This document shows, piece after piece, positions 12,604-23,649 of a DNA stretch of 64,000 nucleotides. The stretch comes from Artocarpus heterophyllus (Eukaryota; Streptophyta; Magnoliopsida; Rosales; Moraceae), in assembly GCA_025403435.1 (NCBI GenBank), contig CM046342.1, positions 15,626,519 through 15,690,518 of the forward strand, in the 5' to 3' direction. The notes below the pieces were generated by a model. The model saw nothing but the letters and a program-made list of their open reading frames with translations. It was not told the DNA's origin and ran no database searches. Position 1 is the first letter of the stretch; each line of letters starts with the position of its first letter. The translations under genes were made by a program, and so were the position numbers.

Positions 12604-15600
12604 GCCTAAGTCCAAATTACTGGAGGAAATTCTCAAAGATATTAGAAGGATTTTAAATAGAATCTTGCCAAGTGCTAATTTCAACTTCAAGGGCCTAGTT
12701 GGAATTGGGAAGCGCATTGAAGAAGTTGAAAAGCTATTATGCATTGGCTCACATTGACCTGTCTTCTCGATTTGAAGATTGTTACATTCTTAAAGATGTT
12801 AGAGAACCAAAAAAAAAAAAGGATTAATTTCCTTTCAAAGAGATGCTTCTTACTAAACTATTTAAGGAAGAAGATCCAAGTGCAGGCAACACGACAATTG
12901 TAAAAGAGACACAAGAGAGTAAAAAAGTCCTTGTTCTTGATGATATCCATGATTCTGACCAATTTGAACTTCTAAGATGAGAAAAATACAATCGGTTTGG
13001 TATTGGAAGTAGAATCATTGTAACAACTAGAGATACATGGCTGCTTAGAGATATTGCTGCTGGAGTATACGAAGTTGATGAATTAGATTCTGACAAAGCT
13101 CTGCAGCTCTTTTGTCTGAATGCTTTTAACAATAACTTCCCCCCTACAGATTACTTTGAAATGTCAAAATGGATTGTAGAATACTCCAAAGGGATTCCCC
13201 TGGCTATAAAAAATACTGGATCCTACCTTTACTCCAAGAGTAAAAGTGAATGGGAGAGTGCAATAACTAATCTAAGAAATATTCGCCATATAGAAGTTCA
13301 GAAAACATTGAGAATAAGTTATGATTCACTAGATTACGAAGAGAAGGAAGCATGATATTTCATGCTTCCTTAGAGGTGAAGAAAGAGAGTTAGTGGAACA
13401 ATTATTATCACCTAGAATAAAAGATCAACTCATCGATAAGCGTCTTGCAATTATTAATCATCAGACGCTGTAGATGCATGAATCGGTATAACAAATGGGA
13501 TGAGAAATTGTTCGTCAAGAATCAATTAAAGAGCCTGGAAAGAGAAATAGGGTGTGAAATTCTCAAGATGTTTACCATGTCTTAAAAGTTAATACAGTAA
13601 ATTCCAAATGCATTGGATTTTCTTTGCAAAACACTAGCTGTTATAGAAAAAAGACCAAGGGCAATCACACCCAACAAAAAGTTTAGATTCTTGTGCAGAA
13701 TTATTTGCATAAAGAAATGTCTATCTATTTAAATTGCTAAATACGTTTTTGCATTACATGCTCATCTATAATTTTTTTTTTTTTTTTTTACTAATGTCAG
13801 GCGAATACAGCAATTGAAGGAATATCTTTGGAAACATCTGAGTTTAATGAAGAGATAGAACTGTATCCTACAGTTTTCAAAAAGATGCATAAACTAAGAT
13901 TGATTAAAATTAAGAGTTATGATGGCACTACCAAGAAGCGGAATGTGCCTTACCTCAAGTTCTTCAATATCTTCCTAGTTCACTTAAATATCTTTGGTGG
14001 GATGGGTAGCCTTTAAAATGTTTACCATCAAATTTGACTCGTGAATCTCCTGGGAGTTGTCATTACAAATAGCCATATAGTTCAACTTTGGGACAGAGTT
14101 CGGGTCTGCTTTCTCACTTTTGTTATATTTAACTTAAGGTTTAACGTACAGACTTATTTGACACCAATGTTTTGTTCTTGATGTTTCTACAGAATCTACG
14201 AAATCTAAAATTCCTCGATCTTCGCTCCTCCGAGCAGTTGACAATAATCCCTGAAATCCATGATCAAGCTCCAAATCTTGAGTGTATACGTCTTCAAGGC
14301 TGCAAAAGTTTTGTTCAACTTCCTTCATCCTTGCAATATCTTGACAAGCTCAGAATTCTCAACCTCAACGGCTCCTGTTCCATCAAAGAGTTTCCCATGC
14401 TCCCAAGAAACATAAGAAATTTGGATTTGAGTTGGACCTCAATGGAAGAAGTGCCCTCATCAATTCACCATCTCTATCATATTGAAACATTTAGTTTGCG
14501 TATGTGTGGAAACCTTAAATTCCTGCATGGAAGCATCTCTAGTTTGAAATCTCTTAAACTACTCAACCTCTATTGTTGTACGAATCTCAATTATTTACCC
14601 GAGCTTCAATTGAATTTAGAAAGATTAAATGCAAAAGGATGCACGTCGCTGGAGACGGTGTCAAGATCAAGAATTGGACTAACACAAGGTCAGGATGATT
14701 ATTCCTATCAATATTCTAGCGGAAGCTTTGATTTTAGAAATTGCATAAAGCTAGATCCAAATGCACGAGTTAAAATACTGGATGAAGCTCAACTTAGACA
14801 CTTGAAAATGGCAACTTCTTCATTGAAAGATAAAAAGGTACATATCTTTCTTTACAAATCTGCAGCTGAATTCCTTATTTATTGGAGCAACTTCTGCCAA
14901 CTTTCTAGAAGTTAATAATGTTTTTCATACATAAATGTTGTTCATGATTGGCATTTATGATACTGCAGGGACGAGTGTCTGAAATTTGGTGTCCTAGAGA
15001 TGAAATTCCAAAATGGTTCAGCTATCAATGCAAAGGTTCTTCAATAAAATCAAGCTTCCTCCAAATTGGTGTAGTACCAAGTTCTTGGGTTTTTCTCTCG
15101 GGGTTGTTGTTGATTTCGGGCGTGGTTATATAATTGACCAACATTTAGAACTCTATTTTTTATTTTATCTCACCATGGAGTCTTGGCCTCATGAGCTTGT
15201 GGCACTTTGACCTTCAATTGGACTTTCATGACTCTTGATTCTGTGCATGTGTTCTTGTTTAATTACTGCAACAAGAGTAGTTACGCTGCTAAATACGACA
15301 ACAATGTCCCTACAGCCTCATTTGAATTCTACTCTAAAATAGACTCTGCAGTGCAAAAAAGTGTGGTGTCCATCCTCTTTGTACCAAAGATGCAGAGAAG
15401 ATACTTGCTACAGCTCGACGTGCTGGGTTTATAGAAGTAGAAGATGTTGGTCTTAGACACGAGCCTGTAGGAGCAAGTGGCAGTCTTAATGTTCAAGTCA
15501 CTCGTACCAAAAAGGAAGAAAGAAGACGTGGAGAAGAGATTTGATGAAATTACAGAAGACGTTGCCGAATCATCAAAAACAGAAGATCACTTCTTTGACT

Positions 15601-15773
15601 TTGAAAATGTAGTTACTCAAGATGTACTAGGCAAATCTGTAGAAATGGAAGACAATCTTCTCTCTGTTGGAGATGGCACTCTTGGTTATGAGCCCGAATC
15701 AAGTGAGACTTTAGATGTTCAAGATACCAAGAGGGAAGAAGATGATGACCTGAATCCAATGGAGAATAGCTAA
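12604..15773 (+). pseudogene. TIR-NBS-LRR resistance gene, pseudogene 2
   Basis: Exon 1 (12604-13596) is NB-ARC: it begins SKLLEEILKDI, has kinase-2 KKVLVLDDIHDSDQFELL, RNBS-B GSRIIVTTRD, GIPLAI and RISYDSLDYEEKEA. Between LLCIGS (about 12750) and SSRFEDCYILKDV the P-loop (Walker A) stretch is absent, and several stops follow, for example in the winged-helix part after 13350. The linker exon is 13801-14103. The LRR exon (14193-14837) is open for over 200 codons, with repeats such as LRNLKFLDLRSSEQL and PSSIHHLYHIETFSLRM. Exon 4 (from 14969) is the post-LRR/C-JID part (VSEIWCPRDEIPKWFSYQC) with frameshifts, ending in an acidic tail (stop at 15771-15773). No TIR exon is found upstream; the SNF4-like fragment lies there instead. 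Confidence 0.88.
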
Positions 15774-16458
15774 AAGGAGTCAACTTATTCCTGCAGTTGC
15801 TTAATGTTTCTCTCGCTTGTTGTAGGTACGTACAAACGCTTTTTATTTTATTTAATTACTGTCATTGTTATTTTGTTCATGTACATTATTTCTTACATTA
15901 AAAACAAAAAGCAGCCACTACAAGTGAATATCTTCTTTAGAGAAGGAACGTGGTGTAGCCGGAGCCTATGGATACTTCTCCCAACTCACAAACCAATTCT
16001 CACAAGAAAACTACGCCCAAAAAAAACTGTATTCCTTAACTTTTGAGAAAATTATCAAACTAACAACTTTTAACACAACTACCCCTATAAAAAGATCACT
16101 TGAATGTTCTCCCTTGTGCATTATCACTTGCCTCTACAAACACAGTATCATAATAACTAATGAATAGCAAATCCAAAATACATATATTTTGTGCAACAAG
16201 TTGTTGAATTGAACAGAATACAAGCACAAGATTCTTCTTTATTATTTAACGGAAACTCCTGAACTTTCACGTATTCAGTTACTATTAAAAGAATACTAAA
16301 GGAATTTATTTTCTCTCCTAGATAAGTTCTTTTGTTGTTGTTGTTGTTGTTGTTGTTGTTAATTTTTTACTGTGGATCGATGTTGATTTTTTCATAAGAT
16401 ACGTGTAATAAATGTTTGTATACGAGCACTACCTGCTGCAGACATTTTTAAGCCAGTT
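15774..16458. other. gene-free spacer with GTT microsatellite
   Basis: Non-coding AT-rich DNA after the TNL pseudogene. A perfect trinucleotide repeat (TTG/GTT)n lies at about 16331-16361. A possible acceptor (ctgctgcag at about 16434-16442) stands just upstream of the following ORF, so that ORF could be an internal exon rather than a gene start. Confidence 0.55.
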
Positions 16459-17000
16459 ATGGGAAAACAACATAATTCTGTTAAGGATCCTCAAGCACGG
16501 CTTCAGGCAATAGATGAAGTCTTGCCCAGCCTCATGATGGAGTTAGGAGAGCATAATATGCAGATGTTCCGTAATTTGCAGACTTTAGTGCCAACGTCAC
16601 ATGGATCTTTCAGTTCTCCCGAGACATCGTCTACTTCTAGAGTCCCTCTGTCTCAGTTCACGGCAGTGGAAAAGGAGATCTACGCGTCACTAGAGGAAGT
16701 TATAGACAACCTGTGTTTCCAGATGATTGAGCTCAGAGAACAGAACAACGAGATCTTGCCAAAATTGCAGACTCTTGCGCCAACAACACCAGACAATCAG
16801 TTCGTTGGGTTAAGGAGTTATCTACTCTCAATGTCAACGAGGATATGATTGCCGGCGAGCAACAGGTTGAGGTTCCCGAAGAAGTAATACTCTGTCGCCA
16901 ATCACATTTGACGGAGTTGCGAGGTCAAAACAAACAAATGTTGCAACTCCTGGGCATGGCAATGTCAAATTCACCTACCACGTCCAAGGGTAGGAATTAA
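16459..17000 (+). pseudogene. small ORF with three related helical repeat units, one frameshift
   Basis: The frame from ATG 16459 is open to 16848, but similarity of pattern passes into the next frame at about 16795 and runs open to a TAA at 16998-17000. Three units resemble each other: MMELGEHNMQMFRNLQTLVP, then QMIELREQNNEILPKLQTLA, then HLTELRGQNKQMLQLLGMAM, each followed by a Ser/Thr/Pro-rich spacer. The spacing of Leu and charged residues suggests short amphipathic helices. I do not recognise the family. It follows TNL pseudogene 2 in the same direction and might be an exon of it, a separate gene, or a remnant. If the frameshift is a sequence error, it would encode about 180 residues. 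Confidence 0.5.
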
Positions 17001-18049
17001 TGGATCAGGATGGAAACTGCAAAACCAGAACTAATTTATTCAACGAGCTGCAGGTTTTTTTTTTTTTTTCTTTTTCCTTTTGAAATTTTTACATTTAAGT
17101 TTGCAATCCCTGCTTTACCAAAACATAGAAAACGTGAGTTATTAAGATCATGACACCTTGCAGTATGCATAGTTGTAATGATGCCGAATACACAGCCCGA
17201 ATTTACTTTTTTAACACATCTAACTGATCGACTTCCTCCTCTTTAGTTGTATTGTATTTTGCAATCAAAGTATGCGTCAAAATCAGTTAAATGGGTTGCC
17301 AAGCGTTATTGAGCACCAATGATTGGACGACCAACATTCACCCGTAGGTGAAAAATCCACCTTTGGAACTAGGTCCTAACTCCTACCAGACAAGTGAAAC
17401 TGCATCACCAGTAATAAGATCTGTCATTTTTTTTATATATACTAAAGACCTCAGCGTTGCAATGCTCCAGTAGTTATACTACTTACAAGAATATGGATCC
17501 TTAACTCAAGAATACACACACACACACCATAATATTCTGCTCCAAGACTAATTCAGTATTTTGGTCTCCCAAAATGCTAAAATTCTGTTATAAATTATTT
17601 GTTGATTTACAATCAACATTTGTTTAAAGCATGCCAACTTCCTGCAGTTTTTGCATAACGTAGTGGTTCACTAGCTACATATCAATTTTCTCCAAGAACT
17701 CTGATTGGACTTCCCATTGTTCTACTTCTTGCTTCTTTGGATACCTTCACCAGGTTCTGAGATTATACCTTGTTCTGGAATTGTGGAAGGGCGAATCAGG
17801 TCCTAGTCCAAGATTTCATGCTCTCTTGGTGCAAGAGAAATTACTAGCTTTTGTATTCGATGTCTACAAAAATATTCAAGGAAAAAAAAATCATCAAATA
17901 ACATATATACAACGGAAACTATTAACTACTAGTGATTTAGTTTATGCAATATCGTCATGGGAATTTTCCAACAATTTGAACCAATGATGACTATAATATA
18001 AACTGGAATAAAGTTTAAAAGACAAACAATAAGTATTACAATTGAAGTG
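17001..18049. other. gene-free intergenic DNA
   Basis: No coding frame of interest. Contains a T run at about 17054-17068 and a short (CA)n at 17514-17526. The right part should include the 3' untranslated region of the minus-strand gene that ends at 18050. Confidence 0.5.
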
Positions 18050-21000
18050 TCATTGGTCGTTTTTCGGGGTATCATCAGAATCGAGTTCCAACTGCATCTG
18101 CTCAGTGATTATTTTCTCAACGGCATCGACAAAAGCTGATAGGTTCTGGCAAATGTGTGCAGCCAGGGAATTTACCATCTCCTAATAAATCAAAATTTAA
18201 GCAACCGAAGAAGAAAAAGAAATATTGTCAGTTAACAACTAAATAAAACATTATAACAGATAGATAAAAGGTAAGGTAAAAAAAGCACCACATGTTTCAG
18301 AACTTCGTTCATAATGATCTAGCTTATTAAAACTAATGGCCATTGGTTAATGATTTCCGTGCCATTTAAAAAATTTTCTATGCTAAATTCAATTTCAAAG
18401 CTATTTCTTAATTCATTTACTACGCACATGGACTTGTGCAAACACAGAACATTAAGAGGGAAAGGACGCCTAAACAAACTTGTTTAAAGCGAATTTTTGT
18501 AAGTTTCCATATGCATCAAAAGCATGAAAATAAACAAGCAAACGCCGATAATAAAGGAAAATAAAGATAAACCCAACTTAACCTTAGACAGAACACTTGA
18601 AGTAATCCCTTTTGTGTAACTATTTGAACTCTTAAGAGATATCAGCTTCAAAGGAGAATTTGATACTGGCCAGCCTTGCGAGACCTTTATGAATGCATCA
18701 ACCCCCCCAGCCAAGTGAGCTACCATCACCTCATCTTTATCAAAGTACTCCAAGAAGTGTCTGCATTCAAAACATATCTATGAATACGTTTCATGACAAA
18801 TGAAAATCTATTCAAAACTTACAAAACAACAGTGATTTAAATTTATATAAAAATAAAAAGTAGAGAGAGAGAGCTAGGAGTATACAAATCAACATTCTGA
18901 TGGTACAGTCTCACCCTGATTTATTTGCACTCTTTATCACAAGTTGCCTCATCGTGCAAGAAACAATTCTGTCTTGTACTTTTGTTAGAAACCACTGCAG
19001 TGAAAATTTACTGCAAAACAAATTTCATAGATCTACAATGATACAAAATGCTAATTGGTTTTGGTTAATTGCAAGATTATGTTAGAGTCAGAGAAAATCA
19101 TTAAAGTTAAAACAATTGAGTCAACTAGTTTTGAATAGGAGGGCAAAATGAAACAATGGACGCAATAAAACGGAGAAAAAGTACGAGTTAAGAAACCAAA
19201 CCTGAAATCTTTTGCAGCATTTGAAATATTGTTTATGCATACATCATTCGGAAATATCTGGATATCATTAATACCCATTCAAAAAGTCAAACACGCAATT
19301 TATAGGAGCCAAAGTACACACTTGTACATTACAGATAATATTTAGGCCAAAAGGAGACAATAAATCGAAAGTTATACATTGCAGATGAATATTAAGACTC
19401 AAGAGAGATAATAAACAATTCTTAAAATTTATATTGCAATGAAGGTTTTCCTGCAAAAGACAAGTTAGGCCAAAAGGAGACAACAAATCAAAAATTATAC
19501 ATTGCAGATGAATATTAAGACTAAAAAGAGATAATAAACATGCTTAAATTTATATGGCGATGAAGGTTTTCCTGCAAAAGACTAGTAAAGCTTATTGATC
19601 CTGAGAGGGCAAGCTAAAAAAGACAAGGTATTAGAAGACTTGACATAATGTGAAACGGCTGAAATTCCACAAGCTGCTGACTATTAGACGTTAAGCTTTG
19701 TACTCTGCTGACCTATATGGAAAGGTATTCTATTCAGGACTTACAAGACTTTAACATAAACTAGACTTTAACACAAACAGCAACTTAAGGTGTTGAAGTG
19801 AAATTATGGATTCTTATCTGCTCTACAGCCAGAAATATTGCGGCTAACATACTGAAATAGTATCTTAAAGGTCATCAAAAGTTAGAAGTCTGCTAAATCA
19901 CCATAGTGATTGAAAGTTTTTTGAGAGAAAGTGAAAGTTATGAGAGAGAGTTTTTTGAGAGAATATTGAATATTTCTTATTTCTCTGAATGAAAATGATA
20001 CACAGATGCTACATATATACTGGTACAGCGATTGGTTTTCCTAATCTAATAACGGAAAGAAAACTAAACTAGGAAAGTAAAAAAGCTGTCAAATCACAGC
20101 CCATTAGACCAATAAATCCTGATTCTATAGCTGTCAATTAGCTAAAATATTTCCTTGTTTAGTCCCTAGAATCCGGATACTAACTTTGGAAGATTTTCAA
20201 CAGTGATAAATGACAATGTCGCTCAAACTTGCAGAGTTTTGTCAAATTATCAGGAGAAACATCGTAGAGTACATGACTACAAAGAGAGATAAATATAACC
20301 CATCTGAAGGTAAATTAATAAAAGAGCGAAACAACAAAGTAAGATCAACTGGTTCTGAGAAATTAAACAGCAAGTAGCTTTAAAACTTGAACACAGAAAA
20401 TATTTAAAGCTATATGACCTCAGGGACTGGACATAATCTACTGAAAATTAAGAGACAAAGCATATAAATAAATCATTTTGTTTATTTTTCTTTCTTTTGT
20501 GTCTGTGTAAGATCCAAGTTTTGATGATAAAAAAGAAACTTTGTAGATCTTCTATGCTTTGGTAATCAGAATTAAAAAGAGGGCGGCAAAATGCACATAG
20601 CTCAGAACCATGTAAACAGATATGCAGCAGAAAAATTCTCCATCATACTCTATAATGCTGTAATGATACCTCAACATTCTTTTGATCCATGGTCCCCTCC
20701 ACAAATTCAATTAACAACTCGTGCTTCACTTCATATGGCACATTGACAGCTTCTATTTTTTGTTGCGACAAAACACTTTCTAAGTTTGGAATGTAAGTCT
20801 GCAAAGAAAACCTAATGCAGTTTTCCTCAAGTGCAATGACTTTTACACCTGTTAATATATCTTCAATCTGCTCTAAGGCATCAAACCTGCAATGAAAAAC
20901 AAATTAAGCATTGACCAAAAATATACTCATAAATCAAAGCAGAATAAGACTAAGCCAATTGTAGTAGAGTCACCATTTACAAATGCCATCTAGATTCTCT

Positions 21001-23139
21001 AAAGACTTCAAGATGATATTTTTCTTCTTGACCTCATTCTCAAGTTCCAAGAGCTGCAAAGTACATAGAAAATACTTAAAATAATGGTCAATACAATGGA
21101 AGGGCAACTTCAGATTATAGCTAACCCCCCAAAAAAAAAATGGTCTAGGATTATCTAAGTACATGTAAGACCAAATTCTATTTAAACTTGAAGTACATCC
21201 ACAGTGTTGAATGCATGATCAAGTAATAACAATATCCTAGCAAAAATTATTTTAAAGTTACAGTCTTTGAAGAAACCTCTAATTTGTTGCCGCCACAAAC
21301 TTCCATTAGGTTGCAATCATCTTCAGTATGTCTTGGATGATCATCACGTGCACCCAATTTTACTTTCTCAAGACCCTACGAAAGCATATACCAATATGCA
21401 ATTTAAAACTGTTATATGATTTCTATATCACATGGATGAAATAGAAAAGGAAAGGCTTGGAAGCTGTATAGTCAATCAACCGTAAGATAGGAAAAAAAGA
21501 TGATGAAGGAAGAACCAACCTGCAATGCTATTAAATCCATTGTGCATTTCAAACCTTCAAGTTCAATTTCCAATTTATTGGAGTCTAAAAAAAAATAAAA
21601 AATAAAAAAACTACGTTGAGAGAGAATGCACACAGCTGTATAGATAATTCTGTACAATTTTGACACCTAGCATTCTACTTTTGGCAACACAGCTAGAATG
21701 AATTTATTGTAGCATGTGGGAGCTTTGCATTGCATTCTACTTTTGCTTTACACTTTACAGTTGAAACGACATTGCCAAACAGCCATAAAAACAGTGAACA
21801 CTGAATAAACAATTCTTACCTTCAGCATAAGTTCCTGTAAGGACCTCAATTTCTCGATACAACCTGGCATTTTCAGCCTCCACAAAATTAAGCTCCTCGC
21901 CTAAGCGTTCCAAGCATGCATCTAAGAAAAATCTCTACGCAAGTCAGTCCATTCCACAAAAAATGTCAAAATCACCTATCAACCCTCAAACGCTAAGAAA
22001 GGAGAATGGAATCGAATAGGCAGATGCACATGAAATGTTAATCATCCTCATGTAGCAAGCTGCTTAAAATCTTGTTTTACAAAGTTTCTATCTGTTTTTT
22101 GGTGCATATTCCAAACTCTTGTGCTGAGTCTCGAGTGTGTGGAACCTAATTATCACCTTAATGCAGGATCTCGTAAACAGGCCCCAAGGAAAAAATAATA
22201 ATAATAAGTTCGGGTGTTTTGGGGTTTTCACATATTTCTGCTGCCAGGATTAAGGGTTAGAGATAAATACAGCGAGTCTAAGAAGCATGAGGCATGTGAT
22301 TTTCTTCCTTCATCATGGTAAAATGCAAAAAGTAGATGCAATCACGATAAATCTTGTGTGCTTTCCGTCTCCTTTTAAAATTTTTACTACTCTCGGTTGG
22401 TAGGTATTGGGGCTCTTGTCTCCTTACAACTTAAGCTCCACGTAACTTTCTGAACAGCTTCCACCCACAAGATCTTTCATATACTCTATTTGATAGCAAA
22501 ATTCCACCGGCAATGTCTCCAGAAAGCGATAGAAAAAAAATAAATAAATAGACAACGCCGCTAAAATGCTTATTACACTATGTGCCTACTTCTCATACTA
22601 TAATCAAAAATATGTTTTATTCAGCAAAAAATTCCATTTTTTTCCCACTCTCTAGCGAATTTAATGAGTTCAACAATCTAAGCAGGGTACTCCGTTTCGT
22701 TAAGAGATAAAGAAGACTTACCAAAGTCTTTATCTTCTTGGAAACCAACATCTGACCACTCCGACCCTATTTCCTCCATTCTGCTCTGCAAATTCCTCAT
22801 TTCCGTCCATTATTTCGAACAATAAAGCTCGGCTATGAATTGCAAGAGGAATTAAGCGTACGAATTCGCAGAAATACCTGGAAATTAAGAGCACATTCCT
22901 TCACTAATTTCTGCAAATCCGAAGGGCACAACTCCGAATCGTCGTCTTCCAAATTCTTAAGCATGTCTTCAAGCTCTTTTGCTCGACTGTAGCAAAAAAA
23001 TTCAAAATTTTGTAAGAAATGAAGGCAAAAGATCAAAATTTGATTCGCACATGTCAGTACATTGAGAGTGAGACCTGCGAATGGTGTCGAGATCCAGGGA
23101 TTCTGAAGAAACAGGAACGATTTCCATGGCGGTTTCCAT
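18050..23139 (-). CDS. coiled-coil protein of unknown function, 12 coding exons, 420 residues
   Basis: I assembled twelve minus-strand exons with GT-AG borders and matching phases: 23139-23075, 22986-22878, 22785-22722, 21921-21820, 21584-21520, 21375-21277, 21053-20974, 20886-20670, 19257-19202, 19010-18915, 18760-18583 and 18181-18050, stop TGA. The total is 1,263 nt. The start is the first of two in-frame ATGs (METAMEIVPV). Residues about 22-195 are charged and leucine-rich with a coiled-coil look (RAKELEDMLKNLEDDD, LGEELNFVEAENARLYREIE). Residues 196-420 look globular (FSLQTYIPNLESVL, FLTKVQDRIVSCTMRQLVIK, VDAFIKVSQGWPVSNSPLKL) and end in an acidic tail. There is no signal peptide or membrane segment. 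The coiled-coil plus compact C-terminus layout recalls RWD-type kinetochore proteins such as the CENP-O group, but this is only a guess. All frames are open, so it appears functional. Confidence 0.85.
19342..19587. repeat. two-copy tandem duplication inside intron 8
   Basis: Two adjacent copies of about 123 bp start at 19342 and 19465, both beginning ttaggccaaaaggagaca and ending ttttcctgcaaaagac. They lie in the 1.4-kb intron 8 of the coiled-coil gene and differ by a handful of bases. Confidence 0.85.
19920..20190 (-). repeat. possible copia LTR remnant in intron 8
   Basis: On the minus strand a TATA-like stretch (agtatatatgtagcatctg) precedes a region with repeated ctctcaaaaaactctc words, a layout typical of the R/U5 part of copia LTRs. 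No clear TG...CA ends or target duplication were found, so this is a weak call. Confidence 0.3.
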
Positions 23140-23649
23140 TTTGTCTCCAAAACCCGCTCTCTCTCTCTCTCTCTCTGTCTCTTAAAAATCTCTGCTCTGG
23201 AATTTCTTGTCTGCTTCTTCTTCTCCCGCCCTAGCGCACTCGGCCCTGAAACTCCTTTCTGATTTCAAAATGGAAGAAACGGGGCTACTAGTTTAGTGGA
23301 GTGAGCCAATGGTGGGCTTGGATTTGGACTGAGGCCTGGGCGTCAGCTTGGGCCAGAGGTGGACGAACAAGTTGGGCATTGCTACATATAGTTACAAAAA
23401 AAAAAAAAAACCATAATTTATGGTGGGAACATATATTAAGTTTGTCAAAATATTAGTTTTAGTTGATTTGAACCCAAAAAAAAAGGTAAAAAACAGTTGG
23501 ACTTGACAATGAGCCATATAGTATATTTTGTTGAAACTGAAAAAAACGGTTGGAACCGTAAAAAATAGTTTAAACCGTAATTGCCAAACACAAACACAGT
23601 AAAAAGAGAAAAACATATTATAGCATGCTCCTGTTAATTTTGCCTATGA
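23140..23649. promoter_or_regulatory. upstream region of the coiled-coil gene
   Basis: For the minus-strand gene this is the 5' flank. A (CT)n block at 23157-23181 (GA-rich on the coding strand) lies within 45 bases of the ATG, a common feature of plant 5' leaders. Further out the sequence is AT-rich with A runs near 23395-23412. No TATA box is certain. Confidence 0.45.
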
